Positions 1 to 11,195 of a stretch of 64,000 nucleotides of DNA are shown in pieces. A program made the translations under genes and the position numbers. Source of the stretch: Selaginella moellendorffii (lineage: Eukaryota > Streptophyta > Lycopodiopsida > Selaginellales > Selaginellaceae); assembly GCF_000143415.4 (NCBI RefSeq), contig NW_003314262.1:1835732-1899731 (forward strand), written 5' to 3'. The notes beneath the pieces are model-generated. The model was not told the DNA's origin and did not search any database. It was given only the letters and a program-made list of their open reading frames with translations. The first letter of the stretch is position 1, and every line of letters begins with the position of its first letter.

Positions 1-3000
1 GAGGAAACGTTTCTTTGAACTTCTCCATCTGTGCTTTGACAGCACTGGCAACCCTTCCCGGTTCCGGATAGTCTTCACCAAATTGCTTTACAAGCTTGAA
101 AATTACTCGAAACATTGTCGAAACCTGGAAAGGAACCAAAGGTCAGAAAGGTGCATTTTTTGTTTAAATGATGCCCCACCTCTCCCTCAATTTTCTCAGT
201 ATCCAGCGAGAAGAATGGTGCGCTCATCCATTCCTCTTCAAGTCTTTTAAAATTGGCTCCGACAGTCCACAACTTGAAAAACGGATCCAGGGCGGTAATC
301 ATCTGTTGTATCTGCGTGAACTTCGTTGGTGGTACGCCAAAAAGGGTTTCCTCGGCATTTAAAGCCTCGGAGGTCTCCAGAGCTGCTTGTAATCCATTGT
401 TCAGGTTCTACAGGGAAAATAGTCATACTAAGAATGCCAGATACAAAGCAGACAACTAGCATACGGTAACATCATCGGAGATAGCTTCAATCTTATCGAG
501 GTCGGCAATTGTGATATAGCTTTTTACTCGCACATCAAGACTGCAGCACGAGTGTTAAAGTTTACATAGTCAAAAGAAAAACAAGCGTTGATACGAACCT
601 TTCCAACAATGCAAAAAAGTCGATACGGCGCTGCTTAAGTTGTGTTTCGTAGTGCTCGTACTCTTCAGTAATTCTTTTAGTATGCACGTCGATCACAGCC
701 CGAACTCTTTTCGGCCATTCATATGCGATCAACATCGTCCGAAATTCGGTTTCAGGAATATTTAGCTGGTAGCGGTCTAGAAAGTCTTCTCGTTGCCTGT
801 TCTCTCCTAGGATTCTCTCTAAAACTGAAAGCTCGGTGGGAGACGCAGCAAGAAACCTGGTTGCAAAAATGAGCTAGAAACATCGTCAAAACTAAAATTA
901 TCTTACTTTCGCAAGTAGACAGCTTCTTCGGAATTTGTGGGAATTTTTATGATCTCTCTGGCAATGTGCTCCATGCGTTCGAGCACATTTGTATTAGCAG
1001 CATGCATAAATGCGAGTACCTACATTGCATCTTGAGTGATTGTATAAAATCACAAAAGCCATACCTGCTCTTTTAACAGTAGTGCAATATATCTCGCCTT
1101 CTTTATCAAGATATCTTTGTACTCCTTGCACTTCACCCGCACAATGCCACAGTCCACTACGTTTGCGCTTGTAGCCTCAATCTGAATTTCCTTCTCGCTG
1201 AACTGTTTAAGAACCTCTTCATACTCTTGAATCGGTTTTTCTTGGGCCTTAAATTCTTGGGCAAATGCTTGTGCTGACATGTTTGCAAGAGCTTCAAAAG
1301 GCACATACTTGTCCATAAGCTCTTTAGGATAGTTAACATTTGATTGCACTACCTGCAAGCATATCAGAACTTGAGAAAAACTTGGGCTTTATAAACAATT
1401 CATATATTAGAGCAAGGAAATGAGAAAGCACCTGCCTTATGTGGCCTTTGGCAACTCCAACAAGCTCGTCATCCACAGCCATGCTCGACAATAAGCGTCG
1501 TGATGGCTCTAAATCTTCAGCATCGACACGATGAACACCAGCGCTTTGAGCCACTGCGTATTCTAGTACTTCCACAAGGCCGAGTTCTAGCGCGTCGTAA
1601 GACGGCTCGACTCTGCCATATAGTAGATTAAAGCCAAAAGTTTTGAGCTCATGCTGAGAGTAACATACCTGTAGACATTTTTCTCAAACTTTAGAGTCGT
1701 GTAAAACGGAGGAGTAGCTTTGAGTGTCGCCTCGGAAGGCATGTCTTTCCCATACTGAGCCCGGAACAGCTCCTTGAATCTCTGCAGTCGCGGAGTCAGT
1801 TTATGATGAACAGTCATAATACTCTCGCGTGGAATCTCGTAGATTTCCCCCTTATAAACGTCGATGAAACGAACAAAGTTGACAACAGAATCCTCCACCA
1901 GCCTTCTGATTTGATTCGACATAAGAACTGCCATGGCTTCGTAAAAGCCGATGAGATCAGTGTTGGGAGGAATAGGAACTGCCTGCTCCAACACGGACGA
2001 AGCCGTAGATAACCACTCGGTGTCTAGCGACTCCCTCACGGCTCCAGCACACTGCTTACCCCGTTCGATAAAGTCGTCTAGCTCATAAGGTGCTCCAGCA
2101 AAGAACTCAGGTGTTGTTGTGTCGATGAGAAACTTTGCTGCATATAAATCCTGCCAGAGAAATGCTAGCTCCAAAGCCTGTGGATTGAGTTTGTGCAAGG
2201 TTCCAGAGACCCCGCCGTGTGCGCTTAAGACAGCCTCCCTCCATTCTGCTGACAAAATCTGTATAGTCCGCGTCTTCCCAATAAACCCGGTCGTGACCAC
2301 TTCGAGAATCTGCTCGATCTCAGTAAGTCCCAGTCGTATTCTCTCCTTCTCGTCCTGCAAGACGTGGACTTGAAACGTAAATCACGAGTGCAAAAACGTT
2401 TCACAGGTGAGTTAGTGTTCCACTGTAAACAAAGTTGTAAGGTTTGGAATATCTATACGAAAAGCAAAGAAAACGAACCTGTAATACGTAATCCACAATG
2501 GCTTTCCGCATGCTCAAGAGGTACTCATGCTGAACCTCTTCAAGAACCCGCCGCAAAGTAGCTTGAATAACCCGTTCTGAGAGCCCCCTCTTGACGTACT
2601 TCCCCACCATATCAACCGCGCGTTTTGTCCACCTCTCTCTTATCGGAGCGATAAAACGCTCGTCCACGCCACTCTCAACGTAGAACTGGTACCTCAAGAT
2701 ATCTTCAGCCACTTTCATCATGTTTGGCGGAATCGGAGGAGCACTGACGGCCAAAGTATGCATACTTCGAGGACTCTCCACCACCCTCGGGTTGAGCTGC
2801 CCAAGATTGATCAAACCAATGGGCTTAAGAGCTGGAGTATTCCTCTTGAGAGAAGATATCCTGGATTCTTCTTCTTCTTCGTCTTCTGTTAAGTAAGGAG
2901 TGAAAACCGGAGAGCCAACTAGACCTTTGGACTTTCGTCTCCGTGGAGGACTTGGCACTGGTGGATACGAAGGCAGCGTGTACTCAAAGTAAGGAGAGTC

Positions 3001-3751
3001 CAGCGCTGGATCATAGCACCTGTTATAATGCGCTGGCCTCGTGTCCGAGTTCTTCCAAGCAGGCCTCTTCACAGTAGGAAATACTGGCTTCTCGTAAGAA
3101 GTTGAAGTCAATTGCCTGCTCTCCATGATCTTCTCGGAAGCACGCATTTCACTCATCTCCATGGTTTCCGGACTGCAAGATCATATATGAGCTACAGTTC
3201 TACGAACAAGTATAGATGGTCTTGCCTGAAGTAAACTCCGATTCGATTGGAAGGTGCTCGACAGTAAACCCTTTGGTTGATTCCAGCAGGTATAGATTTC
3301 GTAAACAAAGATTCTGGGCTCAAAAGTGGAGGCAAATCCGACATTCTCATCCCCATCTAGAATGGACAATAAGAAGTGAATGACATAGACTCCAACGAAA
3401 AACATACCAATTTTCTCTTCTTCACAGCTTCTTCCAGCTGCTGAAAGTAATCGGGCTCATCCTCAGCCTCCATGAGCTGCAAAGAAAAAAAAAGAGATTG
3501 TGACCAAGAACAGCTAAAACTCTATAGTCACTTACAGGTCTTTTAGCTGGAGTCACTGCTACTGGAGGAGGCTTGTCGACGATCTCCTCTTCATCCTTGC
3601 CCCTGCTAGCTTCCTCCCTCCAAAGCGAGGCTCGCCTCAGCGATATTGTGGCCCGCTGCTTCCACAGCGAACCCCCGCGGCTGGCTCGCGGATCCTGGCT
3701 CAACTCCGGGCCCTTGGCCACCTCGGCCGCCAATGCTGGATCAGCACTCAT
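1..3751 (-). CDS. Axonemal dynein heavy chain, N-terminal part (runs off the window)
   Basis: This is the tail region of a dynein heavy chain, the motor of ciliary arms. The ATG is at 3751 and twelve exons can be chained in frame: 3751-3536, 3476-3408, 3356-3226, 3172-2479, 2354-1669, 1612-1432, 1352-1065, 1019-907, 856-599, 540-465, 407-180 and 124-1, about 1020 residues before the window edge. The motor domain (AAA ring, P-loops) lies outside. The first 72 residues are charged and low in complexity; the rest is helical with typical tail wording such as DPFFKLW and EWPKRVRAVIDVHTKR. The intron after 3226 starts with GC, not GT (AG|GCAAG), and ends at 3173; the frame demands it. All other introns are GT-AG. 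The type resembles single-headed inner-arm chains (DNAH3/7/12 group), but that subclass is a judgement from memory. Expected role is sperm flagellar motility. Confidence 0.85.
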
Positions 3752-4124
3752 CCTGGAAGCGCGTAGAATCTCTCTGTCGATCCCCCGAGAGCGCGCGATT
3801 CCACTAAACCCTAGATGTCGATCGATGCAGCTAGACCCGGAGAATGAGCGCGATCACGCGATCGCACAAGGGAGGAGCAAAGATTTCTTCCAGAATTCCT
3901 GCCCTAGTCCCTAGTCCTCAACGGATCCGGCTGGATCCGCTGATTCAAGAGAACCAGACAGTTGGAAATGTGAACCATTTCTAATCTCGCGCAATCCCAA
4001 CCGTCCGTTGCCCAGAGCCCATCCCTGCCGTCCAAACCTTTTAGCATTGAGAAGGATATTCGTTTCATAGGGTTAGGGCTTTAGCCGTCGGCTGGTTTGG
4101 AAGAGGAGCTGCGCCTTCGCGCCG
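3752..4124. promoter_or_regulatory. Divergent promoter between dynein heavy chain and RPL15
   Basis: These 373 bases separate two start codons that point away from each other. A telo-box AAACCCTAG lies at 3806-3814 and a reverse one (TAGGGTTA) at 4068-4075. Telo-boxes are typical of plant ribosomal-protein gene promoters, so they probably drive RPL15. Whether the dynein gene shares them is unknown. Confidence 0.5.
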
Positions 4125-4936
4125 ATGGGTAAGCGTTGCTCGATCAGCTCAGGCGCTCGCATTTCTCTCGCGGCTGATCGCATTCCTTCCTCTCTCTCCA
4201 GGTGCCTACAAATACATCGAGGAGCTATGGCGGAAGAAGCAATCCGATGTGATGCGCTTCCTGATGCGCGTCCGCTGCTGGGAGTATCGCCAGCTCCCCG
4301 GAATCGTCCGTATCCAGCGCCCGACGCGCCCTGACAAGGCTCGTCGCCTGGGATTCAAGGCCAAGCAGGTAAAATTTCTCCTTTCTTCGTGTGTGCTAGC
4401 TCTTTGATCGTTTCGTGCTCGAATCCTCACAGGGATACGTTGTCTACCGTGTCCGTGTGCGTCGCGGGGGCCGAAAGAGGCCAGTTTCCAAGGGAATTGT
4501 CTATGGAAAGCCCAAGAACCAGGGTATCACCCAGCTCAAGTTCCAGAGAAACTTGAGATCCGTGGCCGAGGAACGTGCTGGGCGCAAGCTGGGCAATCTC
4601 CGCGTCCTCAACTCCTACTGGATCAACCAGGTACTGCTAGACTCTTCCGATTCTTGCAGCTCTAATACTGTGGAGAACTTTGGATTCCAGGACTCAACTT
4701 ACAAGTACTTTGAGATCATCCTCATCGACCCAATGCACACCGCGATTCGCAAGGACCCAAGGATCAACTGGATCTGCCAGCCGGTTCACAAGCATCGCGA
4801 GCTGCGCGGGATCACGTCCGCCGGTCGCAAGCACCGCGGATTGCGAGGGAAGGGTCACAGGAATCACAAGAACCGCCCATCGATCCGTGCTACCTGGAAG
4901 CGCAACAACACTCTCTCCCTCCGGCGCTACCGATAG
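4125..4936 (+). CDS. RPL15: 60S ribosomal protein L15 (eL15)
   Basis: Large-subunit ribosomal protein eL15, a core rRNA-binding protein of the cytosolic 60S subunit. There are four exons: 4125-4128, 4202-4368, 4433-4630 and 4691-4936. The first exon holds only ATG plus one base, and the splice joins it to GT to give M-G-A-Y-K-Y. The product is 204 residues, the usual length of the family, and reads without a break through the conserved parts ([44 protein letters not shown], and the basic end [20 protein letters not shown]). All three introns are GT-AG and 60-73 nt long. The start after one coding base and the telo-boxes upstream are typical of plant ribosomal-protein genes. Confidence 0.97.
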
Positions 4937-5278
4937 AGAAGAAACATCGAACGAAAGAGCTCTTCGATCATATGGGTCGATCCTTCTCTCTTTTTTGGTT
5001 CCTGGAGTTCATCAAAAGCTACTTTCTAAAAGTTTCTCTATAGATTTTGTTAGATCCATCGCTGCCGTTAATTGGATTTTGTCAGATCCATTGCTACCGT
5101 TGATTGTTTTGGGCTCATCGTGGCCGTTGCTCTTGGCGCCAAGCCAAGTGTTAGAAAATCTTGGCGGTGGATCTCCAGTGAACCGCAATTTACCTCCATC
5201 TCATCCCAAGAGCCATGGAGCGATGGCGCAGCAGGGCATTAGGGAAATCTTTCCGCGGCAGCGGCAGTGGCGGCAGCG

Positions 5279-7251
5279 ATGGAGGTGGATCTCACCGACA
5301 TGGAGGTCTCGGACAACGAAGGCGAAGGGCCTGAATCCAGCGGCGCGCTTGGGGTTGCATCGTCAACGCTCAAGCCGGTAGTGGAGCTCGTCATGGCGCC
5401 CGTGGAGGCGCTGGAATCCGTGAATTCGGCGTCCACGTCGGGGAAATCCAAGGATGGGACGCCGTCGCAGAAGGAGATTCTTGTGGAGGTGAAGAGCCAG
5501 GAGAATCGAGACGATGATTCTTCGCTGAGGCCGGTCATGGTGGATTTGCAGCAGATGAGGCCGTTGCCGTATCGAGGAGGATTTTTGGACAAGAGAAATG
5601 GTACGTTTTTAGTTTTTCTTTGTTGCTATCTTGTGCGTGTATTCTAGAACCAACCTATAGCTCATTCGTGATCCATCTTTAGTGAAGCTTGCTCTTCCAT
5701 TCACATAGTTTAGAGTCTTCATCCTGAGCTTCAGAAACTCTGGTAAAAGTTTGTGTTCTTAGTATCGTTTTGAGTGTAATGCCTTTTGCTATCCATATAG
5801 TTTTGTGTTGTGACCGTGCATGCTATCCATATGGTTTTGCGTTGTGATTATAGTGTGATGGGCTAACATGAAAAACATCTTCAGGCACCAAGTACCTCCA
5901 TGCTGGAATGCAGACGGACAGAAAGCCAAAGCCCAAGAAGAACATCCAAATGTTTAGCCGAACCACTCAGAAGTGCTTGATGAGGAACCAAAACTGGAAC
6001 ACTATCCGGGAGACCTTCACTCAGATGGATCGCAGGGACCTTATTCTGGACTGGAGCAGAGACTATGCTCGTGTTCCGGGAAGATATGTTGATTCTATTG
6101 AATGGGAACAGATTCGTCGTCGGGCTTCCATCGTTATTCAAAAGTACACTCGGAGGTGGATCGCCCAACGAAACGCTGACAGGATACGAGGGTTTGTCAA
6201 GTCCAGGCTTGAGGTTTGCTTTCAGGGCCAAGGCTTCATTCGGAACTTGATAAGAGCTGACGTTGCTCTCTCCAGTTTTTCGAAGACCAAGAGAAGACTC
6301 AGAAGGTCCAAGAAGAAGACGCTTTGCAGCGTGAAATTGAGAGAAGAATGTGTCCACGGACTAGTGCAGACTTTGCCATCCTCTATGAGGAGCTCGAGGC
6401 ATGGAGAGTCCAGGTAAGGCTTTTTAGTGAATTTTTTTTCTTTTTAATTTACTCACACGTTTTCTCGTGTTTTGCAGGAAATGGAGAAGCTTAATGCATG
6501 CAATTATGGCTACAATGAACGGGTGAACGCACTCCGGGAGCTCTTAACTAAGGTTAGTCACAGAAGAGAGAAAAAATATAGATTTGATGTCTATCGTGTG
6601 ATTCTTGCAGGAATTGAAGCTCTTGACTGCAATTGATAAGCTGAGAGCTACTGCCGCGAAGGCAAATCGAAAGGATCGGATCAAAAGAACCATGCTAAAG
6701 ATGTGTGCTCCCAAAGTCTGGGAACTCACTAATGGCAAGACGGTGCAAGTTCGGACTCCTGCTACAGCTCGTGCGTCGGACTTGATGCATGTAAAGTATC
6801 AACCTCTGCTGATTTCTTTCTTTTTCTTTCTCATTGGAATGACTTTCTTGTGCACAGCTTTACACAGCTCTAGGAAAGGAGGTCACTAACATCGACGAGA
6901 GAATGGCTGTCCTTGGATACGTCAAGTGGACTGTACAAGAGTTTACGAATCCTCTCACGAAGGAGATCTTGCTACTGATAGAGAGAGAGGCGGACCTTAT
7001 GTATAGGAACCGGCCAGCTAAGTCGCTTGTTGGTCTCCGGCATCGCATTCTCGCACTCTTTCTTCACGTAAGTCACTCACGCTACACTACTTGCCGTTCT
7101 CACAAACGCTTTGCTACAGTTTATCGAGACCCCCGAGTTTAATCCAGAGGCAGCCGCACACCAGTACGTACACAACGACTATGATTTCAAGCAGAAGCAA
7201 TCCATGCTCCGGAGGGATCAACCGCTAGAGCTGAGCCAAAAAGCCTCGTAG
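5279..7251 (+). CDS. IQ-motif ciliary protein, IQUB-like
   Basis: Seven exons chain exactly in frame: 5279-5600, 5885-6213, 6276-6413, 6478-6552, 6611-6790, 6858-7067 and 7120-7251, giving 461 residues. After an acidic N-terminus of about 107 residues comes a stretch GTKYLHAGMQTDRKPKPKK and an IQ calmodulin-binding motif (IVIQKYTRRWIAQRNADRIR). It continues with the family-like segment ERRMCPRTSADFAILYEELEAWR and a helical C-terminal half containing NRPAKSLVGLRHRI. The order and wording match my memory of IQ and ubiquitin-like domain protein IQUB, a radial-spoke-associated axonemal protein. The ubiquitin-like domain of animal IQUB (about 790 residues) is not seen, so this is a short form. The ATG at 5279 is the first in frame; ATGs at 5215 and 5223 are in other frames. 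It lies near a dynein gene, but no co-regulation is shown. Confidence 0.75.
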
Positions 7252-7300
7252 ACACTGCCTTGAAGGAGCTGGAAGTTCTTCGTCTCCGGCCACGCGGTAG

Positions 7301-7534
7301 CTATTTCTCTATCAACTGGTTCAGGGTCTCCATGACAAAGTCAGTAAAGGCACGCTGTTCTCGGGCTTCTCGAAGCACAGCCATGGCGCTCAGCCGGGTG
7401 AAAAACTCACGCTGGAACTCGAGCTCGATCTGGGACAACGAGGGATCTGGAATGGCAGCGTCGCCAGAAGGCCGATCAAGGCATGTTGGTCGCCAAGAAA
7501 GTGGAAAAAGGGATGGAGAACGTAGCGCCGCCAT
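7301..7534 (-). CDS. Small ORF, 77 residues, unknown
   Basis: An ATG-started ORF of 77 codons ends 50 bases beyond the IQUB-like stop codon, in convergent orientation. The second half is helical and charged (EREFFTRLSAMAVLREAREQR, then FTDFVMETLNQL), more protein-like than chance, while the start is Pro/Ser-rich. It could be a small gene, the last exon of a larger minus-strand gene, or antisense to the IQUB-like 3' UTR. I do not recognise it. Confidence 0.3.
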   Translation of the reverse strand: MAALRSPSLFPLSWRPTCLDRPSGDAAIPDPSLSQIELEFQREFFTRLSAMAVLREAREQRAFTDFVMETLNQLIEK

Positions 7535-8066
7535 TACATCTATCCGTTGGATAAATCTTACAAGTTAGTTGATAAAGTACTTCAGCTGAAAAGCTTTACC
7601 ATGGAAAACAAGCAGAGATGTCGATTTCGATTTATAGCTCGCCATTGCCACCTCACTTCCTTGCAAACAAAACCAAAACTTATAGAAAGTCCTCCTTTCA
7701 TTTTTATTCCTTTTTCTTTGGCCTCAAAAACGACCGACAAATTAAAAGACAACATCAAACATAAGAGCTCGTCCTGTTCTCGAGTGGACCGGGCGTCTTT
7801 TAGGAGTCCTGTGAATCCAGCATTGCGAGCACGCATTTCCCTGGAGAAAATTCGTGTATGAAACAGAAATTTCCTGGAGCAAATGCTTCAGTACGGGCAA
7901 ATGCGAGTGAGGTCCGCTCAGGCATGTAATCATTCATAAGAACAGATCATAGCATGAAGAGAAAAACTTCCGTACAAAGAGGCCGTGACGTGGCGCGCTG
8001 GCCGCCGATAGTTGACTTAAAGCTTGCGTGGCGAAAGATTACAAGTCAAACTAGTCAACCGTAAAA

Positions 8067-8857
8067 TTACACGCAGAGAGTTGCCACTGTCGAGATTCCA
8101 AACAAGAGCACGAAGCCAGACAATCTCCTGTGCTTCCGGAAGAAGCATTTCTCGGCTGTCACCCGAAAAAAAAAAATTGTTTATTCTACCGCAAAGCTTT
8201 CGCAATGTTCAAAAAGAAGAAAACACACTTGCCTGTTGCTATCATCGCCGCCAAGCAAGTCCAAATCGCCACAAGTTTCTCACTGCTCACAGCTCCTCTG
8301 AAAGCCAAAGCTCACGAAACTATATAAGAATGGAGACCAAAAACAAACAGCAAAGAAACTTACAAGCTCACGAACACGGCGGCGGTGGCGAGGAAGCAAA
8401 CGAGGCCGAGTCCAACTCCATAGAATTCGATCCCCAGCTTGTCACCATCTTTCCTCATCCATGCCGCGATACAGTATCCCAGATGGAAAGCCGAGAATGC
8501 AAGCAGCACTCTCGCAGCGACGAGGGACGAGTGCTTCTCTCCACTGTTGTTGTTGTCTCCGTGACCACGCCAGCCCCTTCGGTTGCTTCCATCGTCATTG
8601 TTGTTGTTGCCGGATCCCCAATCGTTGCTACTGGTGCTGCAAATCTCCCCCGGCTGCTGGAAGCGCCGGAATCGCCCACCTGGAGTGAACTCCAGAACTG
8701 CGCTCGGCAGCTCTCGGATCACAGCAGGGAAAAACTCTGGCGAAGTGTCGTCTTCTCTGAAGCAAAGCACCGAAGGATGGCGGTGGCGAGAAGCTCTTGC
8801 GTTTGCTCTCGGGAGAAGCGAGCACGTCCTGGCGAAACTGGACAACGAGAGCATCAT
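8067..8857 (-). CDS. Predicted plastid membrane protein, 215 residues, unknown family
   Basis: Three exons join in frame: 8857-8364, 8297-8233 and 8155-8067. The N-terminus (MMLSLSSFARTCSLLPRANARASRHRH) is Ser/Arg/Ala-rich with no acidic residues, as in a chloroplast transit peptide. A middle part is rich in Asn/Asp/Gly/Arg (GSGNNNNDDGSNRRG). It is followed by three or four hydrophobic helices, around ARVLLAFSAFHLGYCIAAW, GVGLGLVCFLATAAVFVSLG, KLVAIWTCLAAMIAT and LSGFVLLFGISTVATLCV. The first intron has a perfect GTAAGT donor. The second starts with GC in the canonical GC-donor context CAG|GCAAGT. Reading through instead gives a stop after a short hydrophobic tail, whereas splicing to 8155 restores a fourth helix. 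The family is not recognised; plastid location is inferred only from composition. Confidence 0.6.
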
Positions 8858-9914
8858 TCTCTTCTGCTGCCGCGCAGAGAGCTCGATCGCAATGCCCTGC
8901 CGGATGCTCTGCTTTTAATGTACCACGGAGAAACTGGCGTGCTCAGTGCGTACTCTGCTCCTGAGAGAGACAAACTCTAGAAAGACATGTAAGGCACTGC
9001 TTTACGAAACCAGAAACAGGAAACCGGAGAAAGAAAACTAAAACAAACAAGAGGAAGAAAAGCACCACTTACACAGATGATCCATCCGAAGTTGACATGG
9101 AACTTGAAGGCCATCACGCTGGCGGTGTGACGAATCTACCCGAAATGCTCCATGACGCTTGGCCATCGCTCCACAATCTTCTGGTACATATACAGCTCTC
9201 ATGCCAGGCGCATGGCGAGCAAAGTATCGCAAGCTTCCGTGGAGGAAAACTTTGATGGCGCGGTACCATGAAAACACCACTTCCATCAATCCGTTTTGCA
9301 ACGCTCATCAGGACACCGGGAAGGTGCTTCATCGCAACGGCACTGCTGAGAGCGACACTGTAGAGACTAGAATTCACACGAAAGTTACCCCGTGTTGTGT
9401 AGTTTCCCGGCAGTAAACTTGGTCTGTACGTAATGCCGGTTTTCTCGAAGAGTTTCTTCCTTGACACTTCTCTCGATGACCTTTTGCGCTTTCATCGGAT
9501 GCACGACCTTTAGACTAAGCCAAACCGTGAGACAAGCAACACTAAGATCGAGAAAACTTTAAAAAGACAAAGAAACTACGGATATTGTTTGTAAGTTTTG
9601 TTTGAGCCTCCCCGAAAAACAAAAGAAAAAAAAATTGCATGCGTCAATAACTACTTGCGCATCGAGACCACACCGTGCAGGCACAAGAAAATCGTGAGAG
9701 AACATCAGTGTTAAAGCTTACATGCTTTCACATGTCCTTTGTTATTTTTCGTCCAGGCCAACCGAAGGTTCTAAGAATTCTTAGTGATCAAACAGTCAAG
9801 AAGAGAAATAAACACACAAATCGCTCAAGCTTTTGCTCAGAATGTGGCTCTCAATGATACGCATATTTTGCGGCATACCGGTGGATCTAAAACCCTAAGC
9901 TAGTTTCGAAAAGG
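8858..9914. other. Intergenic; possible unresolved minus-strand exons
   Basis: This stretch of about 1 kb has no gene I can model. Open frames on the minus strand between 9038 and 9520 (for example a helical 17-residue piece ending WPSVMEHFG near 9140-9190) may be exons of a gene whose other exons I could not place. The rest is presumably promoter and 3' flank. Confidence 0.25.
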
Positions 9915-10676
9915 TCAATTGGATGGATATTCGCTTTTCCCTGGCAGCAAATCCACTGGAAAGCTCTTTGGAGCGATGGTCAGCTCTCCCAGCTTCTCGG
10001 CCTCCACCGCCAGGCGATTGAATCGCGTCTCGGCGATGACGAGCGCGCGGATGGATCCGCTGCGCAGCGTCACGACTGGGATCTGCGTGGAGAAGCACTC
10101 GTCGATCGTCAGCTCCTCCAGCGCCGGGCAGCACGCCACGAATCTCTCCAGATCGTCGCCGTGGAAGATCACATTGGCGAAGCGGCATTTCTTGAGCTCC
10201 GGGAAGCGGCAGCCCTGGGGGATTCCATCGAAGTACCCAAACTCGAGCGAGAGGGAGGAGAGCCTGGCGCATCTGGAGAGAGAGGGGAGGAGCTCCGAGA
10301 AGGCACAGCCCTTGTTGCTGAGCTTGAGCTCGCGGACGCTGGCGCTAACGTGCTGGATCCACAGCTGGACGGCATTCTCGCACAAGCAGACGAGCGATGG
10401 CTCCGTGGGCGAGAATCGCAGCGATAGCTCGCCGATGCCGCCGCCCTGGACCCTGGAGATGGCCGCCCAGACGATCTTCTCGGCGTCGAGCGACCTCACC
10501 ACGCAATCCTGCTTCCACGACTTGGGGAAGTCGAAATGCAGAGCCGGGACGCGCGCCGTCCAGCGCCGCCAGTCCCGCGCCACGGCCGAGCAGCGCAGCA
10601 GCGCCTTGGCGTCCCTGATCTTGGACAGAATGCTGTCGACGATGAGATCGTCGGGGAGAGATTGGAAATCAGCCAT
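9915..10676 (-). CDS. F-box/LRR-type protein
   Basis: A single-exon ORF of 253 residues from the ATG at 10676. Residues about 5-40 form an F-box (SLPDDLIVDSILSKIRDAKALL, then VARDWRRW), which docks on Skp1 in SCF ubiquitin ligases. The remainder has irregular leucine-rich stretches (VRELKLSNKGC, LSSLSLEFGYFDG, LEELTIDECF, LGELTIAPKSF), typical of plant F-box/LRR proteins that pick a substrate. The protein is short for the family, so it may be a reduced member. Two TGGGCC (site II-like) motifs stand upstream at 10757 and 10772. The substrate is unknown. Confidence 0.85.
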   Translation of the reverse strand: MADFQSLPDDLIVDSILSKIRDAKALLRCSAVARDWRRWTARVPALHFDFPKSWKQDCVVRSLDAEKIVWAAISRVQGGGIGELSLRFSPTEPSLVCLCENAVQLWIQHVSASVRELKLSNKGCAFSELLPSLSRCARLSSLSLEFGYFDGIPQGCRFPELKKCRFANVIFHGDDLERFVACCPALEELTIDECFSTQIPVVTLRSGSIRALVIAETRFNRLAVEAEKLGELTIAPKSFPVDLLPGKSEYPSN

Positions 10677-10756
10677 GAGAGATCTAAGAACTAGTAATCC
10701 AAAGAGTCTTGCAAGAACAAGATCACACTCTGTTCGTGGGAAATTTATAGTACCAT

Positions 10757-10777
10757 TGGGCCCTATCGCGATGGGCC
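10757..10777. promoter_or_regulatory. Paired TGGGCC (site II-like) elements upstream of F-box gene
   Basis: Two TGGGCC hexamers, starting at 10757 and 10772, lie about 80-100 bases upstream of the F-box start codon. Such elements bind TCP factors in plants and are common in promoters of broadly expressed genes. The link is positional only. Confidence 0.35.
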
Positions 10778-10924
10778 ACTGCCAGTGTCGTACGAGTACG
10801 TCAAAACTAGCTTATGGTTACTCATCCCCGAGGTCCTGAGTTTTATGGTACTAGCCCACGTGCCCCACGGCCCCCTTCTAGAAGCTGGTCCATGTGCCAT
10901 GGAGCCCTAAACCCCTGGTTGACC

Positions 10925-11105
10925 TAATTTTAAGGTTAGCCACTTCGATCTAAGTACCTGGCCCGAGAATGATGCGTTGGAACTAATGGACAGTCTCCCT
11001 AGTGACATACATCTCATAAAACACTGTCTTCTGGTGAGCGAACTCCATACTCTGTGAACGAGAAGCCACCATCGCTTCTTTCTTTTTTCCAGGCTCATCC
11101 GGCAT
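10925..11105 (-). pseudogene. Broken fragment of the 41.9-42.9 kb gene
   Basis: This matches 42258-42545 on the same strand, including the end of its exon 2 and splice donor (AAGTACCTGGCCC on the plus strand). About 100 bases missing between 11040 and 11050 and several substitutions break the frame. It sits just upstream of oxygenase copy A, whereas the intact gene lies downstream of copy B. Confidence 0.75.
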
Positions 11106-11195
11106 TGTGAAATATTAATAAGACTTCAATGATTACATCATATGAAATTTTTTCACAAACGTAATTTTCGCAACCTCTTTGCTAGGGTTTTTGGC

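Noticed and set aside
7582-7836. Minus-strand ORF starting MRARNAGFTGLLKDARSTREQ
   Set aside because: No domain, weak start context and no exon partner; likely flanking sequence.
8024-8980. 318-codon plus-strand ORF
   Set aside because: It is antisense to the plastid membrane protein gene; composition is that of a shadow frame with no domain.
9919-10839. 306-codon plus-strand ORF
   Set aside because: It lies antisense to the F-box gene and runs into its promoter, with Ser/Arg-rich shadow composition.
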